NCBI GenBank assembly: GCA_036874045.1 | Contig: CM072336.1 | Coordinates: 3,554,001 to 3,618,000 of the forward strand | Length of the DNA: 64,000 bases | DNA from: Cymodocea nodosa | Taxonomy: Eukaryota > Streptophyta > Magnoliopsida > Alismatales > Cymodoceaceae | Direction: 5' to 3' | Shown here: piece after piece, positions 1-10,960 of the stretch | How positions within the stretch are numbered: position 1 is the first letter of the stretch | Layout: each line of letters starts with the position of its first letter | The notes under the pieces: generated by a model | What the model was told of the DNA's origin: nothing | The model's input: only the letters and a program-made list of their open reading frames with translations | Databases searched by the model: none | Translations under genes and position numbers: made by a program

Positions 1-201
1 GGAAGTTCAGGTTGTCTTATGTTACGGCCACCAATTTACATTGTTTTTGCCCAGTCTTCTTGTTGGAAACTTATCTGGATTATTAATCTTGACTATTCTT
101 TTTGACATAATAATATCATCTATCTATTTATAGTTGGATTAGAATTGGTGTAAGATCTCATATTTGAATTATACCTTAGTGTGACTTCTAATCCATTTCA
201 G

Positions 202-682
202 GTTGCTGTAAACACTGTTATCCAGGATGAGAAGGAATTTTTGAATCATGTTATAAAGTCGACGAACATGAAATGCCTCACTGCCCCGTAAAAACTCTGA
301 ATCCCTTGTTTTTTTTCGGTTGGTACTTTTTTTTTGTGACATACCATATGTCAAAGAGCTCAGGTGCAAAACAATTAACATATGATCAATTGGAAGGAGA
401 TTTTAGGTTATTCTTGGCGTTCCTCGCTTAGATATGAATAATAAGCATATACTTCATTTTGCTTTTATCGTTTGATGCAGATCTGCAGTAGATGGGGAGT
501 GTGGCTTCCTTGCAGCAAATCTATATGCAAAGAGTGTATTTGGAGAGGATGCCCTTGTGAATGTCAGCATTGAGAAGCAAGCTGATGGAAAGCTGAGTGG
601 TTATATCAGAATAAGGAGCAAGACGCAAGGTATTGCTCTCAGTTTAGGGGATAAGATTACTTTAAAACAAAGAGGCACTTAA
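202..682 (+). CDS. Coatomer subunit beta (beta-COP), last two exons, 5' part outside window
   Basis: Beta-COP is a core subunit of the COPI vesicle coat that acts in Golgi-to-ER and intra-Golgi traffic. Two exons are readable: 202-287 ([13 protein letters not shown]...NMKCLTAP) and 481-682 ([15 protein letters not shown]...[13 protein letters not shown], stop TAA at 680-682). The first exon follows a TTTCAG acceptor and ends CC|GTAAAA. The second starts after GATGCAG, and the split proline codon joins in frame. The translation matches the very conserved C-terminal appendage region of plant beta-COP, including the usual end [11 protein letters not shown]. Upstream exons are not in the window; bases 1-201 read as intron. 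Gene identity is secure from the peptide match. The symbol is left blank because plants carry more than one copy. Confidence 0.93.
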
Positions 683-2240
683 GATGAAGAAAACTTCACC
701 GGTATTTTACCTTTTGTCGGAGATCGTCTTCTCTCTCGTTTTTGTGGTTATTTTTTTTGCATCAAAAGGGTAATTTTAATCTTGGATTTTTCTCTGATCG
801 CTTATTGTATAATTCCAGACTTCCAGTTCTATTCCAAAAATGGTATACTATCATGCATCATGGATATGAAACAAATGTTATACCATGTTCCCTTATATTA
901 GCTGTAATACACTCATAATTGGCACTTTCTTATATCTCTTATATTAAGCAAAAAAGGGTGTTGTTGAACGAATTGATATGTATTATTTAATTCAATTTTG
1001 ATATATTGACTTATTTATTCTCAACGTCCCAATTATGATCTCTTTATTTCTTCTTTTATTATTCATCTGCGTATCTTCGCCTAGAAATCCATGTCTAATT
1101 TTTCAACTGCAATCAAAAATTTTTACGATATTTTAATTGTTGAGGATGTTTTAATTGCATGTGATTTTTTATAAATAATTTCATCGAAATGATTTTTCGA
1201 TTTTCACGTACAAGCGGAGATCATCGAAATGTCTTTCGCACTCAGTTCTCTTTAATTTTCTCTTACACAATTTTCGAAATGAAAATTTATTTTGTAGAAT
1301 CTTAACTTAAACCACATTCAATGTTGTGTGCGCTTCACGCTAATTTTACAAAAGCAAGTAATTTTCCTTGCTTTCTAATTTCAAATTTTTAAACGATAAA
1401 TGCAAAAAAGTGACCTGTTTTTCAAAGAAATATAAATACGTAGGCTAAAACACTGCGATCTGATGGAAAATCAGATAAGAAGACCACTGGATCTAGAAGA
1501 AATTCGTTATCAAATATGTTACATATGCTTCGAAAGTTGTATTTTGTATGTTGAATCTGAAATCACCCTTCTCATAGACATGACAATTAGAATAATGATA
1601 AAATAAATCTTACAAAGTAAATTGTCCAAGGTACAAAATTAAAACTAATCAAATGTCTATGACGGGGAAAAAGTTGATGGCAGCGTGAATTCATAAATTG
1701 AGTTGAAGGAAACCTCATAGAATGCCAATCTACGTCATTTGAAGTAGAAGGTTTGGAGAACTCTTCTCCTTGAAGAGTGATACGGGCTTGAACTCTCTTC
1801 CTCTCTCACTAAAAAAGAAAACAACATATCTCTACCATAACCTATATACATGCGTATCTCCATGAATTTCATCAAATGTTGATGAAATTGTCCAGAAATA
1901 GACATGAACGAGGACGTGCAGGCGTTTACCAGGTGGCAGCTTACTGCTAATGAAAAGTTGAAAACAAATTAAAGAGAGGTAAAAGGAACAGGCATCCGCA
2001 CAAACGCCCAACTAAAGACTTAGTAGAAATGAAACAATCAAAATTGAGCTTTAGTAGTGGCCTAATTAATTGCAAATATGATAAAGAACAACACGAGTAA
2101 GGATTAACTAAATTTATGGTTCATGATGAACAACCTTTTAATTTTTCAGAAAATAAAAGATTTCAAAGCTATCAGCAAAAATATGTAAATCTACGATACG
2201 AACCACATTCTAGAACTACGACTAGAAATATAATACAAAA
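683..2240. other. Intergenic, no gene seen (beta-COP 3' UTR at its start)
   Basis: AT-rich sequence after the beta-COP stop. The first 200-300 bases probably hold its 3' UTR and polyadenylation site. No reading frame with recognisable similarity and no repeat structure was found. Confidence 0.5.
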
Positions 2241-2254
2241 AAAAATTAGAAAAG

Positions 2255-3560
2255 ACAGAATAATTAATAGGTTTATTTTATAGTTAATCATGTAGAATAT
2301 CATTTACTTTACATATTTATGTAAAACAACACATTGGACAGATGCAACATGGGTCCTACAAAAAAGAGAACTTCCATTTAAAGTATTTTATTATCCGTAC
2401 GTAGGAAAAGCAATAGCTAATCGGATAGAAAATATAACTCATGAATTTAAAATATATAATAAAATTAATACAATAACTTTTGACAATACATCTAATAATA
2501 ATGCTGTAGTAAATTTGTTAAGAACAAACTTAAGACCACTTTTGGATGGTGATTTATTTCATTGGTGTTGTTGTCACACTTTAAATTTAATTGTACAAAA
2601 TAGATTAAATAATATAAGAAATCCTATCCACTTTAAAACTAGTAAAATGGAATTGAGCTTGAAAAGTATTACATAGTTGGAATTCTACTTATAATATGCT
2701 AAGTTCTTGCTTACCATATAGTCATTTAATTCATGCTTATTATAATTCTACATGTAACTCACATATATGAATCTGATTGAGAAAAAGCAACCAATATGTA
2801 TAACTTTTTAAAACCCTTTTACACAACTACGACACAATTATCAGGTCAATATTATCCAACAGTCCTTTAATTTTAGCCAACTTTACACAACATTATCAAC
2901 ATATTTAAAGAATTAAGATATATGCCAAATTGGTCAAAACTAATAAGAATAATGGAACAAAAATATAATGAATATTAGAAAGAACTTCCACTTTGGGCTT
3001 AATTAGCATTAGTAATGGATCCTAGGTATATGTTAAATACTTGTATGGCAACCATAGATGATATATGTAGTTGGATAAATAAGACTGAGGAAATCATAGA
3101 TGAATTTAAAAATAAAGTGAAAGCAGCACTTATAATCTATTTCAAGAATACGTTAGAATCAATGCAAGGGAGCCAAATAGTAGCAGGAGTTCTAATCTTG
3201 GATCACAAAGTATTACGTCGGTATTAAGTAAAAAAAATATGCAAAACAATCAACAACTAATGAATTAGAAAATTATTTAGTGAAGATGAACAATTAAATT
3301 TAGATCTTTTAAAATGGTAGTTTATAAATTCATCTAGAGTTCCTATTAATTTCTAAGATAGCAAAAGATCTACTAATAATTCTGACGTCTATTATGATGT
3401 CAGAGTCCTCTTTTTTTATAAGTGTTAAGAGCTTAGCTAAAAAAGAATATGGTTATTTGTCAAATCTATCGAGGCATCGAACTATCTGAAGGATTAGCAT
3501 AATGCATCGGATTGTGTCCAAAGGCTTAACTTGAACAACATAAATAAAGATGATACAGCA
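2255..3560 (+). pseudogene. Decayed hAT transposase (RICESLEEPER/zf-BED type)
   Basis: Plus-strand reading gives hAT transposase signatures in order: HWTDATWVLQKREL, ITFDNTSNNNAVVNLL, FHWCCCHTLNLIVQ, then around 3015 MDPRYMLNT (the LDPRYK region), and weak similarity to the dimerisation region near 3400-3500. Stops and frameshifts interrupt the frame, so this is a dead copy. A run ending CCACCTCTA at 4009 resembles a hAT terminus, but no partner terminus with an 8-bp duplication could be fixed, so the element ends are not called. hAT transposases mobilise DNA by cut and paste. Confidence 0.8.
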
Positions 3561-4699
3561 TCTACATCAACAATAACCACAGCCATTCTCAATACAAGGG
3601 AGAGCAAGATGCAGATGAATAATTTTCTGTATTGATATAAAAGTTTTGTAATTTTTTTAAATATTAAATGTAAACAATAATCTTGTATGATGTAAATTTA
3701 CAATTTTTTTGATGAATTAATTTTTATTTATTTTTTTAATTTTATACGTGTTCATTTTATTATTAGGATTAGTCGTATTGACATATAAATTTAATTATAT
3801 AATTAAAAATAGAAAACTCAAAAAAAGTGTGCGTGGGATGACCTAGGTTCAAGTCAGACCCGACCCAATCTAGCCCTATTGGGCGCCAAGCCTTGGGGTG
3901 GACCAGAAGGGGAAGTCAAAAAATAGTCTCGCCCAAAGCCTACACGGACCCAACCGCAAGCCAGCCTGTCCTGGGCAAACTGGGCCCCCCCTCCCAACCT
4001 CCACCTCTAGACTTGGTGTGCACGCATTGAAAGGAAAGACGGTTTGAATCAAATATCTCGAGATAGTGCTCCTTTCACACACCATAGGACGCAGTTTGGC
4101 AACTTAGAAGATGATAGATATTGTAGATGTTGGGCAACTCTATGACCACAAAGACTACGCCGGCATGCAATAGAGTTAGATACTAGAAGGCTCTGACCAT
4201 AGTCTTTATGTAAGATCAGATAATAGATCACAATCAACATCATGCAAATATTGGCCAGCTCTCCTTGGAGTAGCAAGTAGTTGGTGCACAGTTGCTCGTG
4301 GACATTCTCATACAAATATAGTCGTGAATTATCTTGGTGTTCTTTCAGGTTCTTTATTCATTCATAGTCCAATTTCTCTGAAAAAAATCAGAAAATCTTT
4401 TTTACCTCCATATAATCAACTAAAGTGGATTGGCATTACCCATATCAAAAAGAAGAAATTCTAAGTTCAAATGCGTTTATGTTGGATCCTCTGGATCATG
4501 GTCATATCAACGAAACTCATTTTCTCCTATTTTGTGTTCCTTGTTTGCGAAGTGAAGAAAAATCATATTATGTAAAACTGTCATAAAAATTCCCAATTAA
4601 ACAAAGAATTAGGGTAAATCATGCTTGCCTAGAGTCATTAGAAGGTGGCAATCTATCCACACGAGCATATACTCGAACAACTGGTATGCACAACTAGGC
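3561..4699. other. Spacer with hAT-like GC-rich tail; no gene
   Basis: Positions 3561-3830 are AT-rich. Positions 3835-4009 are GC-rich with repeated GACCC/GGGCC runs of the kind often found just inside hAT termini. The rest, up to the PTRHD1-like stop, holds no recognisable coding sequence and probably includes that gene's 3' UTR. Confidence 0.4.
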
Positions 4700-5170
4700 T
4701 CACTTGCAAAGCTTCAACTTTTTAAAGAAAGGCGCAACCAGCGACTTCCTACAAGGTCTGGTGGCAATGCACGTCGGGATATTCTCCGGCTGTTCGATCC
4801 ACATCTTGTGTTCGATACCCCCGGCGGTCAGTTTCTCCGACAGGTTCCTTATCTGCTGCTCTCCCTTCACCTCCAACGTCACCTGCCATTATCACACATC
4901 ATGGCTCCAGATAAAAGAACGAACGAATCGGATGCTTCTTGTTCACACACTCGCCTTGTGCATTGAATCGAGATTTGCGGTGGAGCAGTAGGAGGCGGTG
5001 TCGGGATGGTCGCGGTGGGCCCAGACTGCGGCGACGGAGGCGTGGCAGCCTTGGGTCACGACGCTTCCCAGGGGCCACAAGTCGATCAGATCCCGCCGGA
5101 GGACGACGTACTGGAGTATGACGTCGTCCGATTGCTGGACATTTGTGGTAGTGTTGATATTGGTGCTCAT
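4700..5170 (-). CDS. Putative peptidyl-tRNA hydrolase PTRHD1-like protein, two exons, GC-AG intron
   Basis: Exon 1 is 5170-4955 and exon 2 is 4882-4700, giving about 131 residues, the usual family length. Conserved blocks are VILQYVVLRRDLIDLWPLGS, VTQGCHASVAAVW, NLDSMHK, then VTLEVKGE, MWIEQPENIPTC and the end FFKKLKLCK. These match the PTRHD1 (PTH2-like) fold. The family resembles peptidyl-tRNA hydrolase II, but its activity is not well established. The 72-bp intron (4883-4954) ends in CAG and begins GCGAGT rather than GT. The junction K|V falls exactly where the family reads MHKVTLE, so the GC donor looks real. The frame stays open upstream to 5338, but the ATG at 5170 gives the normal length. 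The upstream piece could be 5' UTR or a targeting extension. Confidence 0.9.
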
Positions 5171-5193
5171 GCGGGTAGAAGGGGATGGGGAGA

Positions 5194-5202
5194 AAACCCT
5201 AA
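5194..5202. promoter_or_regulatory. telo box (AAACCCTAA) upstream of the PTRHD1-like ATG
   Basis: The plus strand reads AAACCCTAA about 24 bases upstream of the ATG of the minus-strand gene, within its likely 5' UTR or core promoter. Telo boxes are common near the start sites of plant housekeeping and translation-related genes. Function here is inferred from motif and position only. Confidence 0.4.
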
Positions 5203-5912
5203 AGCGGGTGCAGAGCGGAGAAGGAAATGAGACGAGAGAGGAGGAAGCAGAAAGGGGGGCGCGGATGGATGGAAGAGGTCGCAACATCACATTCTGCCGT
5301 TGTTTCGTGAATACAACAAACGGGAAAATGAACCGCATTTTAAATTGTTAAATATAAATCGATAATTATTTATAATATTTTTAATTACAAATACTTATAG
5401 GAACAATGAATACATATAATTGTTAAACAGTTTTCTTTGACCGAGCTGTACTGTATTTTATAATTAGATAATTATAAATACAAGATGAAATTTTCAATTA
5501 AATAAATATTGATCTTTTACTTTTTAAAGTAAAATATTAATAAAAAGAAATGACACCATCCAAAAAATAAAACATTTTGCTGCAAAGTAGAAAAATTTTT
5601 TGCCTTAAAAAGTGCAGATGTGCCAGTGAGGCAAAATCTTCTGTTAGAACGCTAGACATAATACACATTTTGCGTAATTAAAATGCAACATTAGACGATC
5701 TATTGATTCTAATTTCCTTGCTGAGCATTGTAATTAAATAATAATTGTCATCAAAAAAAAGGAAAGAGAGCTTCTAATATTTCTTAACTGAACTTAATTA
5801 CAGGGCCTTCCAACAGAACAAATGAAGATCTTCGAAGCAGCATATACAACATTTCATGATTTAGTCACAAGTGTACCATGTTTCAGCTTTGAGCTAGGGT
5901 AAATGTTTAAAT
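5203..5912. other. PTRHD1-like promoter and ARPC3 3' region
   Basis: AT-rich spacer between two minus-strand genes. It should hold the PTRHD1-like promoter on the left side and the ARPC3 3' UTR on the right. No additional gene was seen. Confidence 0.4.
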
Positions 5913-8900
5913 TTACGGTACAATTACATTAATAAATTTTCTCTTAGCGAACGCCAGCCACCATTTGTTTGGGGTTCCATTAAGTCTGTAAGCACAGTTC
6001 AACAGTCTACCACTTGTCTCCTCCCTGATTTGTTTCAAATAGTTTCTGAACAGCTCTATGCCACAAAGAAGATTTCAATCACCAGGGAATTCACTAGTGC
6101 TTTTATGCAAAAGATGCAATCTAAAAAAATGTGCATCCGTAATAATGTTAACAACAAATTTTACCTGCTTCACTTTGAGATTTAGCTGGACTAAAAAGTC
6201 CTCCAAATGGGAAGCCTGGCTCTCCTGGTACAGGGACATCCTCAAGGCCCAAGTTGATGATCGCTTTGGTCCCTTCAGCTAATGTTCTGCAACCGGCAAG
6301 TCGTTTGAGAACTATGTTGATGTAAAAAGTTAAGTATATAAGAAGCTTGTCCGCTGGGCTTTGAATATCAAAATTTCTAAAGAAGACATTTGCTCGGAAG
6401 AAAGTGATTGCCTCGTCCACGATATCACTACCGTCTGTGTGCACACATTAAATGATGACGTATTTATCAGATTTGGAGGGCTGAATAGCCATTAGATAAA
6501 ATTTGAAATAAGGGTGGTTTGGGAGAAACCAGGATCTGATGCTGGAGCAGGGCCCCTAATGTGACTTTTCAGTGGAAGAAGAGGGCATCCACAAGCTTTG
6601 GTGATACCTTCTTCACTAACAAAACTAGAGTGGTATACCTGTAAGCAACATCCATATTAGTCTACGTCATCTTCATATCATATTATGCATAGTCTATCAG
6701 CGTTTGCAGAAAACAAATAGATGTATTTGAAATGATTTTGTGAGTTACAATAAGAAACCAGATAATAAAATTCTCCCTGCATGATACCATACCATAACGA
6801 CTAGTGAGTCCATCTTTTAAGCACGTACATGTACAAAAACTGCTTACTATTCAAAAATAAATAAACAAATACTTCCTTTCCTCCTTGTGATAAACTACTT
6901 AGCATTTTTTGTGAGTTACAATAAGAAAACAGATAAAAAAATTCTCCCTTCATGATACCATACCATAACAACTAGTAAGTCCATCTTATAAGCACTTACA
7001 TGTACAAAAAATACTTACTATTCAAAAAAAAAAAAACAAAGACTTCCTTTCCTCTGTGTGATAAGCTACAAACCTTGATTTAGAAATAGAACTTGCGGCA
7101 GAAAGTAAAACCATCGAGAAAATCAGAAATTCTTACAGAAGAGCCTAGAAAGAATCTGAACAAGAAAGGCCAATACTAGTGCCCAAAAGGGGCAGCAAAC
7201 ATGTTTCCATCACATGGGGTATTTTTGGTTTCGAGCTTTTTATTCAAACAACATACGATAAATAAATGGCATGTGTCAAACATGGAGAACAGAAAATAAA
7301 ACGTAAGAAGCCATTGACGAGAAATTCCTGATTCAGGCTCTCACGATCATATGCACTCAAAAATCAGCATAGAAAAAAATTTTGTTGTAATCAATGGAAC
7401 TGCAGATCTACTAACAAAGTATTCCACCCAAGTCAAACATACTTTAAAGGGTGAATCTCTAATTACATATCCATGTTCTAACCAATTTGAAAGCCCTTCT
7501 CCCTTTTAATTTTAAGTCAAATACTGCTTCAGCAATGTGATGGCTCCAAATTAATCCAGTTGCATAGACTTCTATGCAATTTACATCTTCGCAAATAATC
7601 AAATTATCTTATGAGATTCTATCTCAGTATGACGTTTATGCAAGAATCACCTAATATAATATATCCCATCTTATATGGATACAAATTACTTGGATAGAAG
7701 TAGTGAACAAATATTATAAAAATTATATAATTTAACAGAAAATTTAGTTATGAATATAAATAAATAAAGAATATGGATTCATGTGGTGGACCCCACAACA
7801 AGATTGTGACATTAATTTTGTTATATGAAGTGGATGCATAAATTTCTTGCAACATCAATAGATTAGTTTGACAATGGATGCATAAAATTTTCTCATCTTA
7901 AATTATACAAATTATGAAGTAGATGTAAATTTCTTGAAACATGTCCCCACCATAGAGTTGTTTAATGTATTGATTCACAATTTTTATCAACGTTATCCCT
8001 TACATTGTTATACAAGATTAGTCTTATAGATGCTCAACAATAATTTAACAAGTCCTCTGGCATGATATATGTTCTCCTTATGAACCAAATTAATTACTCA
8101 AGACTATGAGGATAGGCTTTGAGTATTGAGAATAGGATAGGAAGAATGTGCTTATGCAATTCCTGTAAAGCACAGGCACTTGTACATATTTTAAAAAAAT
8201 GTTGCTAATGAAAGTGGTAGATCCCCTTTTTTGAGCCCCCCTACATATATACAACCTATGCCATAATTTCATTATATGAGGTCTGCCACATGAATCATTT
8301 TCTATATATTTTTATCTAGGGTTAAATTACATATATTTAATTTTTTTCTCACAATTTCTAACTAAGTAATTTAAGTCTTTCTCTATGTCTTTTAGTTTTT
8401 TTCACACTAATTAATTATTGGACCAACCTCACATAGTGGAATTACAACTTAGATTGTTATTGCTGATATACTAATCAATTCTCCTTTTCTCACATTTAAA
8501 TTTTTTCTCACAATTTCTAACTAAGTAATTTAAGTTTTTCTCCACTTCTTTTAGTTTTTTCAAACTAATTAATTTTTAGACCAGCCCCACATAGTTCGAT
8601 TACGACTCAAATTGTTATTGTTGCTATACTAATCAATTCTCTTTTTCTAACTAATACATTTTTTGATCTCCTAAAGATAAAACAAAAACACTTAAATCAA
8701 TTTTCTCTTATCATGCTTTAATTAGTATAACTCTTACTTTATTCATCATAAAATCATCTTTTAACTTATCCTTTATGGTATTATCATTCATCTATTTAAG
8801 TATCCTTAACCCTACAATACAAACTTTTTTCACATAATCATACTTTCCAATTCAACATTCAAAACTGTAAAGTATAGATAGGTGAATGACAGTTTTATAG

Positions 8901-10743
8901 AATCTTTCTTTTAATTTGAAGGATATTCTCCTGTCACATAATACTTCAAAAGTATTTCTTCACTTAAACCATCCTCCTTTAATCCTATGAATAACATACT
9001 CTATGATTTCTTCATTACTACTTATTATAAATCATAAATATTTAAATATCTTGATTTATAAGTCTCATGCTCATCTAATGGTAAACATTATCATTCTTAT
9101 TTTCATCAAACCTGCACTTCATATATTCAATTTTTTACCTTCTTAATTTAAATCCTTTGAATTCTAAAATATCTTTCCATGATTCTAACCTAGAACTGAT
9201 TGTTGTCTTACTTTTGTTAATCAAAATTATGTTGTTGGCAGATAACGTACATCAAAGTATTTCTTCTTGAATTTTCTTAGTGAACTCCTACATATATATG
9301 GCACAACAACTCTCCACACTTTTTTTCCATATGTATGGTGAACTTCTGGTAATGCTAAAGTACAGCTTCCAAGATGAATAATGAAAAATAGTATCCTTCC
9401 AAGAACATTGGTAATATAGTAAGAGAATGGCTTCAGCAATGTCCAACGCAAACAGGAAATTTACAGTCATGATTTTTGAGATTAAATGAAGCTTACATGC
9501 ATAAGAAAAAAGAACAACCTGATCAACATTTCCTCTTTCATATTTAAACTATAATAGTCTAAAATCTTATGGTCAAATACTAAGAAGAACATCTTCTTTG
9601 ACAGGAATCTATACAAACTACTGAAGCACTGCATTGACAATTGAAAATCCCCTTACACTGAGTAGTACAGGAAATAGAACCGCCAAAAGTTGCTGCTGTA
9701 GATAATCCCATCTTAATCCTACATCTAACAAGTGCAGCTTCCTATGAGACCACCAGATCAGTGCTGTGATATCTAGTGAGAACAAACTCTTGACACTAGC
9801 CAGTCTACGTTTTTTTTGCGAAATTGGTAAGAAAATGTAATCGTGAGGATTTGAATGTTGATGAGAAATCTGAAATCACAGAACTTTGACCAACTCAGCT
9901 ACATGTCACTTACCAATCTATGTTTCGATTGATATTTATCAACACCAAGTCTACATACATTAAAAAGGAAATTTTGATTCAGTCATTTTCTCTTCCAAAA
10001 CTCCACCGAAAGAGCCCTGTTTCTCGGTTTGAAGATGCTCACCTTTCCTCCTCTCTCCTCCCAAGTCTTCAACTTACCACCGGCCAAGACTATTATACCA
10101 TCCTGGATGTCCAAGATAATGTCACAACCGTCCCCACCTTGTCTCGTCTCATATCCAACACTCTTCAACACTCTTCAACACAACCAACATCTGTAAGAAC
10201 AGTTGGTCTTCCCTTACACCGTATGCCTTATGAGTGAAAGGAATCGTAGAAGCCACTTCAGAGACATTTGATAAAATTGCAAAGAGAAGATTAGCATGAT
10301 CCGTGTGCAAGGATAGACACGCAAAAAGACTTCTCTAAAACCTAAGCGTTAAACTTATTGACTAATACTTTGCTCATCACATGATGCTGAATCGACATTG
10401 GTCTCATGTGAAGGGTGACATTCACTACAGTCATGCTTGTTTGGCCTACCACCTCCATAAGTACCCATTGCGTTTATCGCTGTCTCCCTTTTCCTCGTGT
10501 CTCCTCATCCAGACACCAACCCAACCACCACCATTCTCTCTCCCTCCACCACCGCGCAAGGATACCTATCTCTATCTGTCTATCGTTTGTATTCTGAATG
10601 TCCTCCACGATTCCAACCCAACCCATCAACCAGAACAATACCATCTTCCACCATAAAAGGAAGAAAAAGAAGCATCACAAAAACTTCGTCAAAAAGAGGA
10701 AGAACACCAATCGTGATTGAGATAACAAATTCAAACAAACCAT
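5913..10743 (-). CDS. ARPC3: Actin-related protein 2/3 complex subunit 3 (ARPC3)
   Basis: ARPC3 (p21-Arc) is a subunit of the Arp2/3 complex, which nucleates branched actin. Three coding exons are clear on the minus strand: 6638-6530 (VYHSSFVSEEGITKACGCPL...GPAPASDP), 6434-6165 (DGSDIVDEAITFFRANVFF...VPGEPGFPF...SQSEA) and 6055-5913 (ELFRNYLKQIREE...NGTPNKWWLAFAKRKF...). All junctions are GT-AG and keep frame; stop TAA at 5913-5915. The first clear exon begins at V2, so the initiator ATG must lie in an earlier exon. The best candidate is ATG|GTTTGT at 10743-10741, just inside a GC-rich leader. That would make a one-codon coding exon followed by a roughly 4.1-kb intron carrying tandem duplications, a LINE relic and a U6 pseudogene. 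The ATG exon is an inference; the other three exons are secure. Confidence 0.88.
6736..7068. repeat. Tandem duplication, 171-bp period, in ARPC3 intron 1
   Basis: Two adjacent copies start at 6736 and 6907. Both begin TTTTGTGAGTTACAATAAG and share the block ATGATACCATACCATAAC and the CTTCCTTTCCTC tract. They differ by scattered substitutions and small indels. Confidence 0.85.
8340..8655. repeat. Tandem duplication, 159-bp period, in ARPC3 intron 1
   Basis: Copies aligned on CTCACAATTTCTAACTAAG at 8348 and 8507. Both continue through a CCACATAGT block and end with CTAATCAATTCTC. The copies have diverged by several percent. Confidence 0.8.
8650..9100 (-). mobile_element. LINE reverse-transcriptase C-terminal remnant
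   Basis: Minus-strand reading between about 9100 and 8690 gives, across stops and frame changes, HRIKGGWFK, VLCDRR, FKLKERFYKTVIHLSILY and a weak RMLKW-like stretch. This matches the C-terminal part of plant LINE polyproteins (HRIKAGWLKW, VLCDRKVP, LKLKGKFYKTVIRPAMLYG). It sits inside the large ARPC3 intron and is certainly inactive. The 5' end and poly-A tail could not be placed. Confidence 0.65.
9101..10249. other. Rest of ARPC3 intron 1, nothing recognised
   Basis: Contains short open stretches on both strands, for example 9983-10171 on the minus strand, but none resembles a known family. Treated as intron sequence. Confidence 0.4.
10250..10330 (+). pseudogene. U6 snRNA pseudogene (partial, internally deleted)
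   Basis: The sequence follows plant U6 snRNA: a degraded 5' stem (CTTCAGAGACATTTGATAAA), then AGAGAAGATTAGCATG, a changed CCxTGTGCAAGGAT block and GACACGCAAA. A short stretch after ATAAAATTG (the GAACGATAC region) is missing and the ACAGAGA/CCCCTGCGC region has substitutions. No U6-type USE/TATA promoter was seen upstream. Likely a retroposed, non-functional copy lying antisense in the ARPC3 intron. Confidence 0.8.
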
Positions 10744-10960
10744 CGCTTCCTAGATCTGCAGTGGCGAAGAGGAAGGAAACGAAGCGACGCCGACGCCACA
10801 ATCCGCCGACAGAGGAGGAGGTCGCAAGGAGGAAGGTAGATAGTGGGCGGTCAACCGTCCACCGGAATGGCGAGAATTGCTCGATCGTGGGCCTCCTGGC
10901 CCATGAGTAGCCGATCATCATCGGATTTCTTCTGTTAACGTCAAACTTTCGGATGTTCAC
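10744..10960 (-). promoter_or_regulatory. Likely ARPC3 5' UTR and core promoter
   Basis: A GC-rich island in AT-rich surroundings, immediately upstream of the candidate ATG at 10743 on the minus strand. It reads as a CT-rich plant leader (CTCCTCCTCTGTCGG, CCTTCCTCTTCGCC). This supports, but does not prove, the proposed ARPC3 start. Confidence 0.45.

Noticed and set aside
2017-4017. Possible hAT ends with duplication GACTTAGT / GACTTGGT
   Set aside because: The phase of the two candidate 8-mers relative to TAGA/TCTA ends does not agree, and the left end TAGAAATGAAAC does not match the right end well.
4943-5338. Longer PTRHD1-like start with 56 extra N-terminal residues
   Set aside because: The ATG at 5170 gives the family length and lies just before the conserved region; the extension is open but reads like leader sequence. 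Kept only as a possibility.
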